In this document: positions 62,017-64,000 of the stretch, in pieces | Position numbering within the stretch: the first letter of the stretch is position 1 | How the letters are laid out: the number at the start of each line of letters is the position of its first letter | Assembly (NCBI RefSeq): GCF_900114705.1 | Contig: NZ_FOTW01000004.1 | Span: forward strand, 372,001-436,000 | DNA: 64,000 bases | DNA from: Rugamonas rubra | GTDB taxonomy: Bacteria > Pseudomonadota > Gammaproteobacteria > Burkholderiales > Burkholderiaceae_D | Direction: 5' to 3' | The notes under the pieces: generated by a model | Told to the model about the DNA's origin: nothing | What the model saw: only the letters and a program-made list of their open reading frames with translations | Database searches by the model: none | Made by a program: the position numbers and the translations under genes

Positions 62017-63813
62017 GTGATACCACAATCCTTCATCTCCGACCTGCTGAACCGCGTCGACATCGTCGACGTCGTCGGCCGCTATGTGCAGCTGAAAAAA
62101 GGCGGCGCCAACTTCATGGGCCTGTGCCCCTTCCACAGTGAAAAATCGCCCAGCTTCACGGTCAGCCCGACCAAGCAGTTCTACCACTGCTTTGGCTGCG
62201 GCGCGCACGGCACCTCGATCGGCTTTTTGATCGAATACTCCGGCATGGGCTTCGTCGACGCCGTCAAGGATTTGGCGCAGAACGTCGGCATGGTGGTGCC
62301 CGAGCAGGACGACAAGATTCCGCCGGCCCAGCGCGCCCAGATGCAGGCGCACAGCATGGCGCTGACCGAGGCCATGACGCACGCCTGCGACTTCTACCGC
62401 GGCCAGTTGCGCGGCGCCGCCGGCGCCATCGCCTACCTGAAGAACCGCGGCCTGACCGGCGAGATCGCCGCCCGCTTCGGCCTGGGCTTCGCGCCTAGCG
62501 GTTGGGACAACCTGCGCTCGGTGTTCCCCGACTACGAGGCGGTGGTGCTGGCCGAGTCCGGCCTAGTGATCGACAAGGTCGACGAGGACGGCGGCAACCG
62601 CAAGCGCTACGACCGTTTCCGCGAACGCATCATGTTTCCGATCAAGAACACCAAGGGCCAGGTGATCGCCTTCGGCGGCAGGGTGCTGGACCACGGCGAG
62701 CCGAAGTACTTGAATTCCCCCGAAACGCCGCTATTTTCAAAGGGCTTCGAGCTGTACGGCCTGTTCGAGGCACGCCAGGCGATCCGCGACGCCGGCTACG
62801 TGCTGGTGACGGAGGGCTATATGGACGTGGTTGCGCTGGCGCAGATGGGTTTCCCGCAGGCGGTGGCGACCTTGGGCACGGCCTGCACCACCAACCACGT
62901 GCAGAAACTGTTGCGCCAAACCGACACGGTGATCTTCAGCTTCGACGGCGACAAGGCCGGCCGCCGCGCCGCCCGCCGCGCGCTGGAGGCCTGCCTGCCG
63001 CACGTGTCGGACAACAAGACGATCAAGTTCCTGTTCCTGCCGACCGAGCACGACCCGGACAGCTATGTGCGCGCCAACGGCGCCGAGGCCTTCGAACAGG
63101 AGATCCACGACGCCATGCCGCTGTCGCAGTTCCTGCTCAAGGAGGTGTGCGGCGAGCATGATTTGAACGGGCCGGAGGGCAGGGCGCGCGCCCAGTTCGA
63201 CGCCAAGCCGCTGCTGCAGGCGATGACGCCGTCGTCGCTGCGCCTGCAGATCGTGCGCGGCCTGGCGCAGTTGACGCAGAGCTCGCCGTCGGAGATCGAG
63301 GTGCTGTTCGAGCTGGCCAAGCCGGTCGCCGTGGCGCGCAAGGCGCCGCCGCGCAGCGGCCGGCCGGTGCCGGTGGGGCTGGAGCTGCAGATCGTGCGCC
63401 ACCTGGTGGCCCATCCGCCGCTGGCGCTGGACATCGACGAGGCGGCGCTGGCCAGCTTCGCCTATTTCGGCGCCGAGCCGGCCGAGCGGCTGGCGCAGCT
63501 GGTGGCGGCCGGCCAGTCGCTGGGCCAGCACGGCGGTTTTGCGGCTTTCGCGCAACATTTGAAGTCGCAGGGCGCCGAATACGACGAGATCATCAGCGAG
63601 ATCGTCAAGGAGCCGGAGTCGGACTTCGACGCCGTGCGGCTGTGGTTGAAGGGGGCGATCCGCCAGATCAAGATGGACGCGCTGAAGCAGGAGTTGAGCC
63701 AGTTGTTCGCCGCCGGCCTGTCGTCCGACGAGATCGGCGTGCGCTACCGGGAAATCACCTCGCAGCAAGACCAATTGCTGCGCGAGGCCGAGGCCGAGCT
63801 GGCCAACCGCTAA
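62017..63813 (+). CDS. dnaG: DNA primase DnaG
   Basis: 598 residues from a GTG start. The CHC2 zinc finger is complete (C37, H40, C58, C61 in LCPFHSEKSPSF and YHCFGCGAHG). The TOPRIM core shows VLVTEGYMDVVAL, TLGTACTTNHVQKL and the acidic FSFDGDKAGRRAA. A C-terminal helicase-binding domain (about 440-598) follows. It makes RNA primers for replication. No ribosome-binding site of AGGAGG type precedes the GTG (AGCCAAG only), consistent with low expression of primase. rpoD is expected next. Confidence 0.97.
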   Translation: MIPQSFISDLLNRVDIVDVVGRYVQLKKGGANFMGLCPFHSEKSPSFTVSPTKQFYHCFGCGAHGTSIGFLIEYSGMGFVDAVKDLAQNVGMVVPEQDDKIPPAQRAQMQAHSMALTEAMTHACDFYRGQLRGAAGAIAYLKNRGLTGEIAARFGLGFAPSGWDNLRSVFPDYEAVVLAESGLVIDKVDEDGGNRKRYDRFRERIMFPIKNTKGQVIAFGGRVLDHGEPKYLNSPETPLFSKGFELYGLFEARQAIRDAGYVLVTEGYMDVVALAQMGFPQAVATLGTACTTNHVQKLLRQTDTVIFSFDGDKAGRRAARRALEACLPHVSDNKTIKFLFLPTEHDPDSYVRANGAEAFEQEIHDAMPLSQFLLKEVCGEHDLNGPEGRARAQFDAKPLLQAMTPSSLRLQIVRGLAQLTQSSPSEIEVLFELAKPVAVARKAPPRSGRPVPVGLELQIVRHLVAHPPLALDIDEAALASFAYFGAEPAERLAQLVAAGQSLGQHGGFAAFAQHLKSQGAEYDEIISEIVKEPESDFDAVRLWLKGAIRQIKMDALKQELSQLFAAGLSSDEIGVRYREITSQQDQLLREAEAELANR

Positions 63814-63865
63814 CTGGCATGGGGCAGGGGTGAAAATGGTGCCCGGCGCCACCTCCTCTCGCCCC

Positions 63866-63894
63866 CTGGAAATTGCAAAACAGCGTGCTATAAT
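63866..63894 (+). promoter_or_regulatory. Sigma-70-type promoter downstream of dnaG (probably rpoD)
   Basis: A perfect -10 TATAAT (63889-63894) in an AT-rich island; at 17 bp spacing the -35 is CTGGAA (63866-63871), a weak match. The following 100 bp contain no start of a gene before the window ends. By the usual operon order the next gene is rpoD. Confidence 0.5.
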
Positions 63895-64000
63895 AAAACG
63901 CTAAGTGTTGTGTTTTTTGGCATTGTTTTTTAATTCAGAATTTGTATTTGTTTTCAGTAAGTTAGGCTCTTGATCGGCGCAGCAAGGCGGCGTCGGCGGC

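Overview
The window is GC-rich, densely coded chromosomal DNA of a betaproteobacterium. Protein sequences, the rpsU-yqeY-dnaG order and the style of the intergenic palindromes point to Oxalobacteraceae (Massilia/Duganella/Janthinobacterium-like). This is an inference from sequence memory, not a database result. There is no CRISPR array, no rRNA and no complete insertion sequence.

Layout. 1-1.4 kb: 5' part of a TonB-dependent siderophore receptor behind a Fur box. 1.6-7.2 kb: a trans-4-hydroxy-L-proline catabolic operon (epimerase, three-part D-hydroxyproline dehydrogenase, deaminase) with a divergent PAS-AraC regulator. 7.3-13.1 kb: an L-lactate module (LldR-type repressor gene, lutA-lutC-lutB, lldP) with two TTGGT-N3-ACCAA-like operators. 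13.1-14.6 kb: a small accessory patch next to two tandem tRNA-Met genes, with a Panacea/SocA-type antitoxin plus putative toxin and a vapB whose vapC is cut after nine codons. 15-26 kb: housekeeping genes (miaA, mutL, cyclophilin, dedA, alpha-carbonic anhydrase, hexose-6-P mutarotase, amiC, tsaE, queG). 26-31.6 kb: a two-component system divergent from a dctPQM TRAP transporter operon. 32-38.5 kb: ogt-xerD, a small charged protein, a MITE-like inverted-repeat element, and an RND efflux pair. 39-48 kb: a PAS/GGDEF/EAL protein, a phosphoesterase, ybaK, plsY, a FrnE-like DsbA, GAF-GGDEF, an AAA ATPase and a membrane hydrolase. 48-55.6 kb: an SDR next to a broken LysR gene, an intact LysR gene, a nitrate-type ABC transporter, tsaD, and a NirD-like protein without Rieske ligands. 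55.6-64 kb: aroG, ybiB, a 1.5-kb accessory island (Abi/HEPN gene plus broken phage-like genes), a BaiN/HI0933-type flavoprotein and the rpsU-yqeY-dnaG macromolecular synthesis operon, ending at a probable rpoD promoter.

How it fits together. Several units are carbon and nitrogen scavenging modules with local control. The nitrate-type transporter and the NirD-like gene, 3-4 kb apart, each have a canonical sigma-54 -24/-12 promoter and an upstream GCAC-N7-GTGC NtrC-type site, so they look like members of one nitrogen regulon.

The most distinctive architectural signal is a family of near-perfect palindromes (core GGGTCAGACCC / GGGTCTGACCC, five copies). Four of the five sit exactly between convergent genes. 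A related MITE-like element and an unrelated 14-bp hairpin occupy two further convergent junctions. Homopolymer tracts in mutL (C11) and in a phage-like gene (G9) are candidate slippage switches.
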